Assembly (NCBI RefSeq): GCF_001457775.1
Contig: NZ_CYSG01000006.1
Span: forward strand, 124,001-188,000
DNA length: 64,000 nt
Source of the DNA: Phaeobacter sp. CECT 5382
GTDB taxonomy: Bacteria > Pseudomonadota > Alphaproteobacteria > Rhodobacterales > Rhodobacteraceae
Direction: 5' to 3'
The first letter of the stretch is position 1; every line of letters starts with the position of its first letter. Shown here piece by piece: positions 50,919-59,560 of the stretch. A program made the translations under genes and the position numbers. Below the pieces are notes generated by a model. It saw only the letters and a program-made list of their open reading frames with translations. It was not told the DNA's origin and did no database searches.

Positions 50919-52154
50919 ATGAACAAGAAAACCATTCTGGTCGCAGGAACCTATGACACCAAAGACGATGAGCTGCACTATCTGGCCGAGGTGATCCATG
51001 GTCAGGGTGGGGCGGTGCTGTCAATGGATGTGAGCGTGCTGGGAGATCCCAGCCGCCCTACGGATGTCAGTAAACATGCGGTGGCCGAGGCCGGTGGCAG
51101 TTCGATTGAGGTGGCGATTGCAAGCGGCGACGAAAATTCGGCGATGCAGATCATGGGGGCAGGGGCTGCCGCCAAGGCACTGGAGCTGTACCGGGCAGGG
51201 CGGATCGACGGGGTTATTGTGCTGGGGGGGACGATGGGCACCGATCTGGCGCTGGACCTTTGTGCAGCCCTGCCGGTGGGGGTGCCAAAATACGTGGTCT
51301 CGACCGTTGCCTTTTCGCCTTTGATGCCGCCAGAACGGATCCCGGCGGATGTGCAGATGATCCTCTGGGCTGGTGGGCTTTATGGGTTGAACTCGATTTG
51401 CAAAGCCTCGCTGAGCCAGGCGGCCGGAGCTGTGCTGGGTGCTGCGCGCGCGGTTGAGCCTCCGCGTCGCGAGCGGCCGCTGATTGGGATGACGTCGTTC
51501 GGCAAGACGGTTCTACGCTATATGGTGACGTTGAAGCCGGCACTTGAAGCGCGGGGCTTTGAGGTCGCCGTGTTTCATGCAACTGGCATGGGCGGACGGG
51601 CGTTTGAAAGCCTCGCGGCAGAGGGAGCCTTTGCGGCCGTGATGGATTTCGCACCCCAGGAAGTGTCGAACCATCTGTTTGGTGGGCTGTCGGCCGGCGC
51701 AGATCGGCTGACGAATGCAGGCTGTGCAGCGACGCCGCAGATTGTGGCTCCTGGTTGTTATGATCTGGTTGATTTTGTTGGCTGGCAGGGCGTGCCCGTG
51801 CAGTTTGAAGGGCGACCGGTGCATGCGCACAATCGTTTGTTGTCCTCGGCAGTGTTGGACGCAAGCGAGCGTGAAGCCGTGGCGCGCTCCATCTGTAGCA
51901 AGCTGTCGGCGGCAAAGGGGCCGGTTGTCATGCTGCTGCCTAATCAGGGCTGCAACGAGTGGGACCGCCCCGGGGGCGATTTGCATGATGCGCAGGGGTT
52001 GCAGGCCTTTTGTGCCGAGATGCGGCGGTCCTGTCCGACCTCTGCCATGCTGACTGAATTGGACTGCCACATCAACGATGCGGCATTTTGCGAGGCGGTG
52101 TTGAAAATCTTTGATGCCTGGGTCGCAGCAGGGCTGGTCAGCAAGGCTGTATAG
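50919..52154 (+). CDS. Tm-1-like ATP-binding (UPF0261) family protein
   Basis: A 411-residue protein of the UPF0261/Tm-1-like family. ILVAGTYDTKDDELHYLAE (about 6-24), VLGGTMGTDLALDL (about 97-110), GMTSFGKTVLRYM (about 190) and FHATGMGGRAFESLA (about 217) are conserved. The plant homologue Tm-1 binds ATP and a viral helicase; bacterial functions are not established. It is the last gene of the TTT/aldehyde dehydrogenase operon and is followed by a strong terminator, so it is likely part of the same catabolic route. Confidence 0.88.
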   Translation: MNKKTILVAGTYDTKDDELHYLAEVIHGQGGAVLSMDVSVLGDPSRPTDVSKHAVAEAGGSSIEVAIASGDENSAMQIMGAGAAAKALELYRAGRIDGVIVLGGTMGTDLALDLCAALPVGVPKYVVSTVAFSPLMPPERIPADVQMILWAGGLYGLNSICKASLSQAAGAVLGAARAVEPPRRERPLIGMTSFGKTVLRYMVTLKPALEARGFEVAVFHATGMGGRAFESLAAEGAFAAVMDFAPQEVSNHLFGGLSAGADRLTNAGCAATPQIVAPGCYDLVDFVGWQGVPVQFEGRPVHAHNRLLSSAVLDASEREAVARSICSKLSAAKGPVVMLLPNQGCNEWDRPGGDLHDAQGLQAFCAEMRRSCPTSAMLTELDCHINDAAFCEAVLKIFDAWVAAGLVSKAV

Positions 52155-52199
52155 GCGCAACTACCGAATTCTATAGCTCTGAAAATGCGTGCCTTCTTG

Positions 52200-52236
52200 G
52201 GGGCTCCTGCGATGGCAGGAGCCCCTTTTCTCTTTT
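52200..52236 (+). terminator. Rho-independent terminator after the TTT/aldehyde dehydrogenase operon
   Basis: GGGGCTCCTGC-GATG-GCAGGAGCCCC is a perfect 11-bp stem with a tetraloop followed by TTTTCTCTTTT, the best terminator in the window. Confidence 0.95.
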
Positions 52237-52554
52237 CATTGTCTGTATGCGTGCAGCGCAGCAATGATATTTGGTCGTGATAGATTCTTGCTTGATCACC
52301 AGCGTGGGCTTGCCTAGTGTGACCTGAAATGTTTGGAACCAAGTTCTGCATAGTGGAATTTTGAATTCGATCCTGTGCGGCTCTTTCTGCCTTTGGTCCC
52401 GGTGGCCACCAGTTGGGCCCGTGACGCGAGGTTCTGGATAAACACATAGGGCAGGGGCTTGGCGCAAAGACGCAGCCTATGTTGAGATCGAAACTGAAGA
52501 GGGCAGGATCGGGCAGGTGCCCAGAATTCGCCCGGCGCGAGAGAGGAAAAACGA
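52237..52554. other. Promoter region of the beta-oxidation operon
   Basis: These 318 bp carry no supported gene. GAGAGAGG lies 6-8 bp before the FadJ start. I see no convincing operator palindrome beyond a weak TTC...GAA dyad near 52345. Confidence 0.4.
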
Positions 52555-54651
52555 ATGACGGATGCCATCGCATATGAGCGTATTGGGGATATTGCGGTTC
52601 TGAAGGCGCAGAACCCGCCTGTGAATGCCCTTGGTATTGATATTCGCACCGGTCTTTTGGCCGGGATTGAGCGGGCTGAGAGCGAAGGCGCCAAGGCTGT
52701 GCTGATCTATGGCGATGGTCGCACCTATTTTGCAGGCGCTGACATTCGTGAATTTGGTCAGGCGCCAAAGGATCCCTATCTGCCCGATCTGTGCAACCGC
52801 ATCGAGGCCTCACCGCTGATCGTGGTTTCGGCCCTACATGGCACGGCCCTTGGTGGCGGGCTTGAGGTGGCGCTGTCGTCGCATTATCGTGTTGCAGTGC
52901 CAAGCGCCAAGATGGGCCTGCCCGAAGTGCATCTGGGCATTTTGCCCGGCGCTGGGGGGACACAACGTCTGCCGCGTGTTGCCGGCACAGAGGCCGCGCT
53001 GGAGATGATCACCTCTGGTCGTCAGGTCGGTGCCAAAGAGGCGCTGGCGGCGGGGATCATTGACAAAATCGCCGAAGGAGAGCCACGCGAGATAGGTCTG
53101 GCCTACACGCAGGAGCTGTTGGATCAGGGCGCCCCACGCCGTGCCGTGGGCGAGATGCCCGCACCGCAAGCTGTTGATTTTGATGCGATCTATGAGGCGA
53201 CCTTGAAAAAGGGTCGCGGCCAGTTGTCGCCTGCAACCTGTGTGCGTGCGGTTCAGGCCGCAGCGGAATCGCCCAGCCTTGAGGCCGGTCTGAAACGCGA
53301 GCGTGAATTGTTCATGGAGCTGATGAACTCAGACCAGCGTCTGGGTCTGATACACGCGTTTTTCTCTGAGCGTGCTGTCAGCAAACTGCCAGAGCTGAAA
53401 GGTGTTGCCCCCCGTGATCTGAATGCGATCGGCGTTATTGGTGGTGGTACCATGGGTGCGGGCATTGCAACTGCGGCGCTGCTGGCAGGCCTGTCTGTTG
53501 TTATGCTGGAAATGACTCCCGAGGCGGCAGAGGCTGCCAAAGGCCGCATCGCTGGCAATCTGAAAGGCGCGTTGAAACGCGGCAAGATTTCCGAAGACCA
53601 ATTTACGCAGATGACCGAAGACGCTCTAACACTGGCGACGGATTATGCAGCCCTCAGCGATGTGGATCTGGTGATCGAAGCCGTGTTTGAGGAGATGAGC
53701 GTCAAGAAAGAAGTCTTTGGCAAGCTGGATGCGGTTTGCAAGAAAGGCGCCATTCTGGCCTCCAATACGTCATATCTGGACGTCAATGAGATCGCTGCCT
53801 GCACCTCACGCCCCGAGGATGTGATCGGGCTGCACTTCTTCTCACCGGCGCATGTGATGAAACTGCTGGAGGTGGTGGTCGCCGACAAGACCGCGCCGGA
53901 TGTGGTTGCGACAGGGTTTGAGCTGGGCAAGCGGCTGAAAAAGATCTCGGTTCGGGCGGGTGTCTGTGATGGGTTCATCGGCAACCGAATCCTGTCGACC
54001 TATCGCAAGGCGGCGGACCATATGATCCTTGACGGGGCCTCGCCCTATCAGATCGACAAGGCCCTGACGGGGTTTGGCTTTGCCATGGGGCCCTTTGCGG
54101 TTGCCGATCTGGCGGGTCTCGACATTGGTTGGGCCATGCGCAAACGCAAGCGGGCCGAGGGCATGGATCCGCGCGAACGTGACAGCGCCTATGTCGACAA
54201 AATGTGCGAAGCGGGCAATTTTGGTCAGAAGACCGGCAAGGGCTACTATGTCTATGAGGCCGACAAACGCGGTGGCACTCCGAATCCTGAGGTCAGCGAT
54301 CTGATTGCGGCGGAACGCGCCGAACAGGGCATTTCCCCGCGCGTTTTCTCGGATGAGGAAATCATCAGCCGCTACATGGCTGCGATGGTGAACGAAGCGG
54401 CCAAGGTTGTCGGCGAAGGCATCGCGCGCCGCCCGCTGGATGTCGATATGACGCTGCTCTTTGGCTATGGTTTCCCGCGTTATCGGGGTGGGCCGCTGAA
54501 ATGGGCCGATATCGAAGGTTTGGACAAGATCCTCGCCAATATCAAATCCTATGCCAAGGAAGATGACTTTTTCTGGCAGCCCGCGCCGCTGCTGGAGCAA
54601 CTGGTGGCCGAAGGCCGCACATTTGATGATTTGAACAAGGAAAACAGCTGA
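52555..54651 (+). CDS. fadJ: FadJ/FadB-like enoyl-CoA hydratase / 3-hydroxyacyl-CoA dehydrogenase
   Basis: A 698-residue bifunctional beta-oxidation enzyme. The N-terminal crotonase domain (about 1-190) has the oxyanion-hole segment [11 protein letters not shown] and [20 protein letters not shown], and the catalytic-glutamate region [20 protein letters not shown]. The C-terminal dehydrogenase has [13 protein letters not shown] (about 297-309), [12 protein letters not shown] (about 403) and the catalytic [17 protein letters not shown] (about 424-440). It is first in the operon. The protein lacks no visible domain. Its stop overlaps the thiolase ATG as TGATG. Confidence 0.95.
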   Translation: MTDAIAYERIGDIAVLKAQNPPVNALGIDIRTGLLAGIERAESEGAKAVLIYGDGRTYFAGADIREFGQAPKDPYLPDLCNRIEASPLIVVSALHGTALGGGLEVALSSHYRVAVPSAKMGLPEVHLGILPGAGGTQRLPRVAGTEAALEMITSGRQVGAKEALAAGIIDKIAEGEPREIGLAYTQELLDQGAPRRAVGEMPAPQAVDFDAIYEATLKKGRGQLSPATCVRAVQAAAESPSLEAGLKRERELFMELMNSDQRLGLIHAFFSERAVSKLPELKGVAPRDLNAIGVIGGGTMGAGIATAALLAGLSVVMLEMTPEAAEAAKGRIAGNLKGALKRGKISEDQFTQMTEDALTLATDYAALSDVDLVIEAVFEEMSVKKEVFGKLDAVCKKGAILASNTSYLDVNEIAACTSRPEDVIGLHFFSPAHVMKLLEVVVADKTAPDVVATGFELGKRLKKISVRAGVCDGFIGNRILSTYRKAADHMILDGASPYQIDKALTGFGFAMGPFAVADLAGLDIGWAMRKRKRAEGMDPRERDSAYVDKMCEAGNFGQKTGKGYYVYEADKRGGTPNPEVSDLIAAERAEQGISPRVFSDEEIISRYMAAMVNEAAKVVGEGIARRPLDVDMTLLFGYGFPRYRGGPLKWADIEGLDKILANIKSYAKEDDFFWQPAPLLEQLVAEGRTFDDLNKENS

Positions 54652-55826
54652 TGAAACAGGCCGTTATTGTCTCTGCCGCCCGCACTGGGCTGGCCAAATC
54701 CTTTCGGGGTTCTTTCAACATGACCCATGGTGCGTCGATGGGCGGTCATGCGGTTGAAGCTGCGGTGGCCCGCGCGGGGCTTTCTGGTGGTGAAATCGAA
54801 GATTGCATCATCGGTTGCGGCCTGCCCGAGGGCGAGACCGGCGGCAATATCGGCCGCCAGATCGCCATTCGCGCCGGGCTGCCGGTGACCGCCTCGGGCA
54901 TGACCGTGAACCGGTTCTGCTCGTCGGGTCTCCAAAGCATTGCACTGGCAGCGCAGGCGATTACCGAAGGCGGTTCCGGCCCCATGGTGGCCGGTGGTGT
55001 CGAAAGTATTTCGATGGTGCAGTCCAAGATGCGCCCGGCGGCTGATCCCTGGATCCTGGCGCATAAGCCTGCGATTTATATGTCGATGATCGAAACCGCT
55101 GACATTGTCGCAGACCGGTATGGCATCAGTCGCGAAGATCAGGACGCCTATGGCCTGCGCAGCCAACAGCGCATTGCGGCGGCACAGGCAAACGGCGTGT
55201 TTGATGATGAAATCGTGCCAATGAATACGACCATGGCCGTGAAGGACCGCGAAACCGGCGAGATCAGCCAGGTTGAGGCCGTCGTGGACCGTGACGAATG
55301 CAATCGCCCGACAACAACACTCGAAGGCCTGGCAGGTCTGGATCCGGTGCGCGGCGAGGGCAAATTCATCACTGCCGGCAACGCCAGCCAGCTGTCTGAT
55401 GGCGCCGCAGCCGTGGTGTTGATGGACAGCAAAGAGGCCGAGCAGCGTGGCATTGAGGCCATGGGCGCTTTCAAAGGCTTCTGTGTTGCAGGCTGCGAGC
55501 CTGATGAAATGGGCATTGGCCCGGTCTTTGCTGTGCCGCGCCTGTTGGAACGCCATGGTCTGACCGTTGACGACATCGATATTTGGGAGCTGAACGAGGC
55601 TTTTGCGAGCCAGGCGCTGTACAGCCGGGATCGCCTAGGTATTGACGACGAGAAATGCAACGTCAATGGCGGCTCGATCGCCATCGGTCACCCCTTTGGC
55701 ATGACTGGCGCCCGTATGACCGGCCATATCCTGCGCGAAGGAAAGCGTCGTGGCGCCAAGCTGGGCGTTGTGACCATGTGCATCGGTGGTGGTATGGGCG
55801 CGGCAGGCCTGTTCGAGATCTACTGA
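54651..55826 (+). CDS. Acetyl-CoA C-acyltransferase (thiolase)
   Basis: A 391-residue thiolase. Nucleophile Cys in [15 protein letters not shown] (about 87-90), catalytic His in [16 protein letters not shown] (about 347) and Cys in [13 protein letters not shown] (about 377-380) are present. It performs the final thiolytic step of beta-oxidation together with the FadJ-like enzyme to which it is translationally coupled. Confidence 0.95.
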   Translation: MKQAVIVSAARTGLAKSFRGSFNMTHGASMGGHAVEAAVARAGLSGGEIEDCIIGCGLPEGETGGNIGRQIAIRAGLPVTASGMTVNRFCSSGLQSIALAAQAITEGGSGPMVAGGVESISMVQSKMRPAADPWILAHKPAIYMSMIETADIVADRYGISREDQDAYGLRSQQRIAAAQANGVFDDEIVPMNTTMAVKDRETGEISQVEAVVDRDECNRPTTTLEGLAGLDPVRGEGKFITAGNASQLSDGAAAVVLMDSKEAEQRGIEAMGAFKGFCVAGCEPDEMGIGPVFAVPRLLERHGLTVDDIDIWELNEAFASQALYSRDRLGIDDEKCNVNGGSIAIGHPFGMTGARMTGHILREGKRRGAKLGVVTMCIGGGMGAAGLFEIY

Positions 55827-55872
55827 TCGTCAGGACACGAAGAGGGAGCGCGCCACTGACCCATCGAGGGCC

Positions 55873-55907
55873 AGCGGCGCGCGCCCGGCCTTTGGGCCGG
55901 GGGCGGC
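55873..55907. repeat. GC-rich hairpin between thiolase and acyl-CoA dehydrogenase genes
   Basis: CCCGGCC-TTT-GGGCCGGG (about 55884-55901) forms a strong stem in the 103-bp spacer within the beta-oxidation operon. It may attenuate downstream expression or stabilise the upstream mRNA. Confidence 0.5.
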
Positions 55908-55929
55908 TTACGGGGAGGTAAAGCACCAA

Positions 55930-57129
55930 ATGGATCTGAATTACTCGGTTGAAGAGCAGGCATTTCGCGCAGAAGTGCAACAATTTCTAGCAGAGAAACT
56001 GCCTGCGGAGATGTCGGAGGCTATCCGCGTTGGGCGTGAGCTTGGCAAGGACGGCCACGACCAGTGGCATGCAATTCTGAACGCACAGGGCTGGCTGGCC
56101 CCGAATTGGCCAAAGGAGTTTGGCGGCTGCGAATGGAATGCCGTGCAGCGCCACATCTTTGAAGAAGAGTGCTGCCGCGCGCACGCGCCACGCATTGTGC
56201 CCTTTGGCCTGTCGATGCTGGCACCTGTGCTGCAAAAATTCGGATCCAAAGAACAGCAAGATCACTATTTGCCCCGCATTCTGTCCGGGCAAGACTGGTG
56301 GTGTCAGGGATATTCTGAGCCCGGTGCTGGATCTGACCTGGCCAGTCTCAAGACCCGCGCTGTGCGCGAGGCGGATCACTATGTGGTCAATGGCCAAAAG
56401 ACCTGGACCACGCTGGGGCAATACGCCAACTGGATCTTCTGTCTGGTACGCACTGATCCTGAGGCCAAGCAACAGTCGGGCATTTCCTTCCTGTTGATCG
56501 ATATGGCCACGCCGGGGATTGAGGTGCGGCCTATTACCTTGCTGGATGGCACCCACGAGGTGAATGAGGTCTGGTTCACCGATGTCAAGGTTCCGGTGGA
56601 AAACCTGGTTGGTGAAGAAAACATGGGCTGGACCTATGCGAAATACCTGCTGACCCATGAACGCACAAATATCGCGGGTGTCGGCTTTAGCCGGGCCGGT
56701 TTGGACGCGGTCAAGCGCATGGCACGCAGCCAGATGCACCGGGGGCGTCCCCTGATTGACAACCCGCATTTTGCGGCCCGTATGGCGCGGGCTGAAATTG
56801 ACCTGATGGCGATGTCCACAACCAATCTAAGGATTATCTCGCGCGCTGCAGCTGGGCAGGCACCGGGGGTCGAAAGTTCGATGCTCAAGGTTAAGGGGAC
56901 TGAGATTCGCCAAGAAATCAATGATCTCGCCCGGCGCGCTGCGGGGGCTTATGCCATGCCCTTTGCCTCTGAGGCGCTGGAAGGTGGCAATGAGCCAGAG
57001 ATCGGCCCAGAGGGCAGCGCGGCGGTGGCAGCGCAGTATTTCAACAATCGCAAACTATCGATCTTTGGCGGCTCTAACGAGATCCAGAAAAACATCATTG
57101 CCAAGGTCAAACTGGGAGGTGGGGCATGA
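55930..57129 (+). CDS. Acyl-CoA dehydrogenase (first of a pair)
   Basis: A 399-residue FAD enzyme. WCQGYSEPGAGSDLASLKTRA (about 127-147) is the FAD/substrate segment and NRKLSIFGGSNEIQKNIIAK (C-terminal) the usual end motif. At the place where many acyl-CoA dehydrogenases have the catalytic Glu of YEGT, this protein has Gly (FGGS). It overlaps the second dehydrogenase gene as ATGA. Such adjacent unequal pairs are known as heteromeric dehydrogenases in steroid side-chain degradation. ATG 55930 follows GGGAGG by 11 bp. Confidence 0.92.
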   Translation: MDLNYSVEEQAFRAEVQQFLAEKLPAEMSEAIRVGRELGKDGHDQWHAILNAQGWLAPNWPKEFGGCEWNAVQRHIFEEECCRAHAPRIVPFGLSMLAPVLQKFGSKEQQDHYLPRILSGQDWWCQGYSEPGAGSDLASLKTRAVREADHYVVNGQKTWTTLGQYANWIFCLVRTDPEAKQQSGISFLLIDMATPGIEVRPITLLDGTHEVNEVWFTDVKVPVENLVGEENMGWTYAKYLLTHERTNIAGVGFSRAGLDAVKRMARSQMHRGRPLIDNPHFAARMARAEIDLMAMSTTNLRIISRAAAGQAPGVESSMLKVKGTEIRQEINDLARRAAGAYAMPFASEALEGGNEPEIGPEGSAAVAAQYFNNRKLSIFGGSNEIQKNIIAKVKLGGGA

Positions 57130-58268
57130 ACTTTGATCTGACGGACGAACGCCAGATGCTGCAGGACAGCCTGCGCCGTTTTTTGCGCGACAACCAAGAG
57201 GCACTGCGCGCCAGTACCCGCCTAGGCGAGGCTGCGACTGAAACGGGTTTCAGTACCGAGATCTGGGGCAAGCTGGCCGAATTGGGTGTCATCGGCGCGC
57301 TGTTCAGTGAAGAAGATGGCGGCTTTGGCGGCGCAGGCTTCGACCTGACGACGGTCTTCGAAGAACTGGGCCGCGTAGGTGCGGTGGAGCCTTTTGTTGA
57401 CACGGCCATTCTGGGCGGCGGCCTGATCGCGGCCCTTGGCAACAGTGACCAAAGAGAGCTGGTCGAACAGGTCATCGCAGGCTCGCTCCAACTGGCCCTG
57501 GCCCATGGTGAGCAAAACAGCCGCTATGATCTGGCGCAGGTGGAAACTACGGCCACAGCCGAGGGCGACGAGATCGTCTTGAACGGGCGCAAGGCAGTGG
57601 TGGTGAATGCTGAAGCGGCGGATCATTTTCTGGTTTCCGCACGTGAAGCCGGGGCCACGGGCGACGAAGAGGGTATCTCTTTGTTTCTGGTACCCCGCGA
57701 TGCAGCTGGGCTGTCGCTGCGCGGCTATCCGCTATTGGCTGGCGGACGTGCGGCTGAGGTCGATCTTGACGGTTTGCGTCTGCCGAGCTCTGCCCGGCTG
57801 GGGGCTGCCGGTGCGGCCTATCCTGCCTTGAAACGGGCGATCACCCGGGCTGAGGTCGCGCTGGCGGCAGAGACATTGGGAGCAATGGAAGCGGCGACAG
57901 ATCTGACCCGCGAATACCTGTTGACCCGGCAACAGTTTGGTCGCCCCATCGGCAGCTTTCAGGCATTGCAGCACCGAATGGCCACTTTGCTGATCGAGCT
58001 GGAGCAGGCCCGGTCCGCTGTGATCAATGCAGCTGGGCACTTGGACGCAGACCCGGCGCAGCAGGCTTTGCAGATTGCCGCAGCGCGTAACTTGATTGGC
58101 CGAGCCGGGCGTCTGGTCGCCGAGGAATGTATCCAGCTGCACGGCGGCATTGCCATGACCGAAGAATATGCTTTGGCGCATATCGCCAAGCGCATCGTGA
58201 TGGCCGATCACCGGTTCGGTGACACCGATACCCAGCTGGAGCGGTTCCTTGACTACAGCGCCGCATAG
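57126..58268 (+). CDS. Acyl-CoA dehydrogenase (second of a pair)
   Basis: A 380-residue acyl-CoA dehydrogenase-fold protein. FDLTDERQMLQDSLRRFLRDN starts the alpha domain, and ECIQLHGGIAMTEEYALAHIAKR (about 335-357) marks the C-terminal domain. The YEGT-type Glu position reads FGDT, again lacking the common catalytic Glu. The middle domain is less typical than in the first member. It is translationally coupled to it, and the two may form one heteromeric enzyme. Confidence 0.9.
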   Translation: MNFDLTDERQMLQDSLRRFLRDNQEALRASTRLGEAATETGFSTEIWGKLAELGVIGALFSEEDGGFGGAGFDLTTVFEELGRVGAVEPFVDTAILGGGLIAALGNSDQRELVEQVIAGSLQLALAHGEQNSRYDLAQVETTATAEGDEIVLNGRKAVVVNAEAADHFLVSAREAGATGDEEGISLFLVPRDAAGLSLRGYPLLAGGRAAEVDLDGLRLPSSARLGAAGAAYPALKRAITRAEVALAAETLGAMEAATDLTREYLLTRQQFGRPIGSFQALQHRMATLLIELEQARSAVINAAGHLDADPAQQALQIAAARNLIGRAGRLVAEECIQLHGGIAMTEEYALAHIAKRIVMADHRFGDTDTQLERFLDYSAA

Positions 58269-58686
58269 CCCCCTGCAGTCTGACGGCAAAGACAGCTTCA
58301 AGATCGAAGACCCTGGTTGCCAGCAGCTGGTCGGTTATGAAACCATAATCGACCGGCGCGACGGCAGTTGTACTGTCATGCTTGATCTGGAGCCGCGTCA
58401 TCTCAACAGGGTCGGTATTTTGCATGGAGGCATGGCTGCGACCCTTTTGGACGTGGTTTGTGGCAATACAGCCTCGCAGCATTTCGACCCTGAAAACCAC
58501 CCTACACTGGTCACGGTTTCACTGACGCTGTCCTATGTGGCGGCGGCCCGAAGTGGACGGGTGACCGCGCGGGCAAAGGTGACAGGGGGAGGGGCCTCAA
58601 TCGTGCATGTCTTTGGTGAACTGCGCGATGCGGACAACCAGTTGCTGACGACGGCAACAGGTGTTTTCAAAAGGATACGCACATGA
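58249..58686 (+). CDS. PaaI-family (hotdog) acyl-CoA thioesterase
   Basis: A 145-residue hotdog-fold thioesterase. LNRVGILHGGMAATLLDVVCGNTA (about 59-82) carries the HGG motif and the acidic Asp of the family; VSLTLSYVAAARSGRVTARAKV follows. It hydrolyses an acyl-CoA of the pathway or recycles stalled CoA. The TTG at 58249 with GGAG 7 bp upstream is preferred; an in-frame GTG at 58219 would add ten residues. It overlaps the dehydrogenase end by 20 bp and its stop overlaps the next gene by ATGA. Confidence 0.87.
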   Translation: MTTAPHSPLQSDGKDSFKIEDPGCQQLVGYETIIDRRDGSCTVMLDLEPRHLNRVGILHGGMAATLLDVVCGNTASQHFDPENHPTLVTVSLTLSYVAAARSGRVTARAKVTGGGASIVHVFGELRDADNQLLTTATGVFKRIRT

Positions 58687-59477
58687 CCGCGCTTGCCCGG
58701 CTGGAGGATCACGGCGACCACGCGGTGGTGATCAATATGAACAGCACCCGCCGTGGGGCTCTGTCTCCGGATCTGTACCAGGCCATCGCGAGGGCCGTGA
58801 ATCTGGCAGAGGAATCGCGCATTCGTGCCATTTTGCTGACCTCGGAGGGCGGCTTTTTCTGCGCAGGCGGCGATCTCAACGTGCTGATCGATCGACGTGA
58901 GCTGAGCGAAGAACAACGGCGCGGCAAAGTGGATGAACTGCACAGCCTGGTCCGGGGGTTGCGCGCTGCCCCTGTGCCGGTTGTTGCGGCCGTCGAAGGT
59001 GGTGCAGCCGGGGCCGGTGTGTCTTTGGCTTTGGCGGCGGATCTGATCGTGGCTGAACAGGGGGTGAAATTCACCGCTGCCTATGTGAAGGCGGGGCTGG
59101 TGCCCGATGGTGGCTTGACCTCGGCGCTGGCGCGGATGTTGCCACGTCCTCTGGCGATGGAAATGTGCTTGCTGGCGCGCCCAGTGGCGGCTGAACGCCT
59201 GGCAGCCCTGGGGGCGGTGAATTCAGTGGTTCCCGCCGCTGAGGTGTTGCAGACGGCGCAGGATCTGGTTGCGGCATTAGTTTCAGGTCCGCCGGATGCG
59301 CAGCGTGTCATCCGCCACCTGGTGGCCACAGCCTATGAAGAACGCGAGACCGCGCAGCTCGACGCCGAACGCGACGCCATGGCGCGCGCCGCCGGAGGGG
59401 CTGAGGCGGGTGAAGGTATCGCCGCGTTTTTAGAAAAGCGGCTGCCAAACTTCGGGAGCGAGAAAGGCGACATTTAA
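58683..59477 (+). CDS. Enoyl-CoA hydratase/isomerase
   Basis: A 264-residue crotonase-family protein. AILLTSEGGFFCAGGDLNVLID (about 50-71) gives the first oxyanion-hole element and AAVEGGAAGAGVSLALAADLIVA (about 100-122) the second; FTAAYVKAGLVPDGGLTSALARML follows. The first catalytic Glu position in the latter segment is not the usual one (AAYVKAG), so it may be an isomerase or another crotonase reaction. It overlaps the thioesterase stop as ATGA. Confidence 0.9.
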   Translation: MTALARLEDHGDHAVVINMNSTRRGALSPDLYQAIARAVNLAEESRIRAILLTSEGGFFCAGGDLNVLIDRRELSEEQRRGKVDELHSLVRGLRAAPVPVVAAVEGGAAGAGVSLALAADLIVAEQGVKFTAAYVKAGLVPDGGLTSALARMLPRPLAMEMCLLARPVAAERLAALGAVNSVVPAAEVLQTAQDLVAALVSGPPDAQRVIRHLVATAYEERETAQLDAERDAMARAAGGAEAGEGIAAFLEKRLPNFGSEKGDI

Positions 59478-59495
59478 CAGGCGATATTTAACAGG
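59472..59495. repeat. 14-bp period tandem duplication at the enoyl-CoA hydratase stop
   Basis: ATTTAACAGG occurs at 59472-59481 and 59486-59495; the first copy contains the stop codon of the preceding gene. AACAGGCGGCG follows as a third partial copy near 59503. Confidence 0.55.
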
Positions 59496-59560
59496 TGGCG
59501 CAGAACAGGCGGCGTCTAAAAGACGGATAGTGTTCGATTCACAATTTGGGAGGATGGGTG

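Noticed and set aside
52330-52365. IclR- or FadR-type operator before the FadJ-like gene
   Set aside because: The TTC...GAA dyad is short and imperfect and does not stand out from background.
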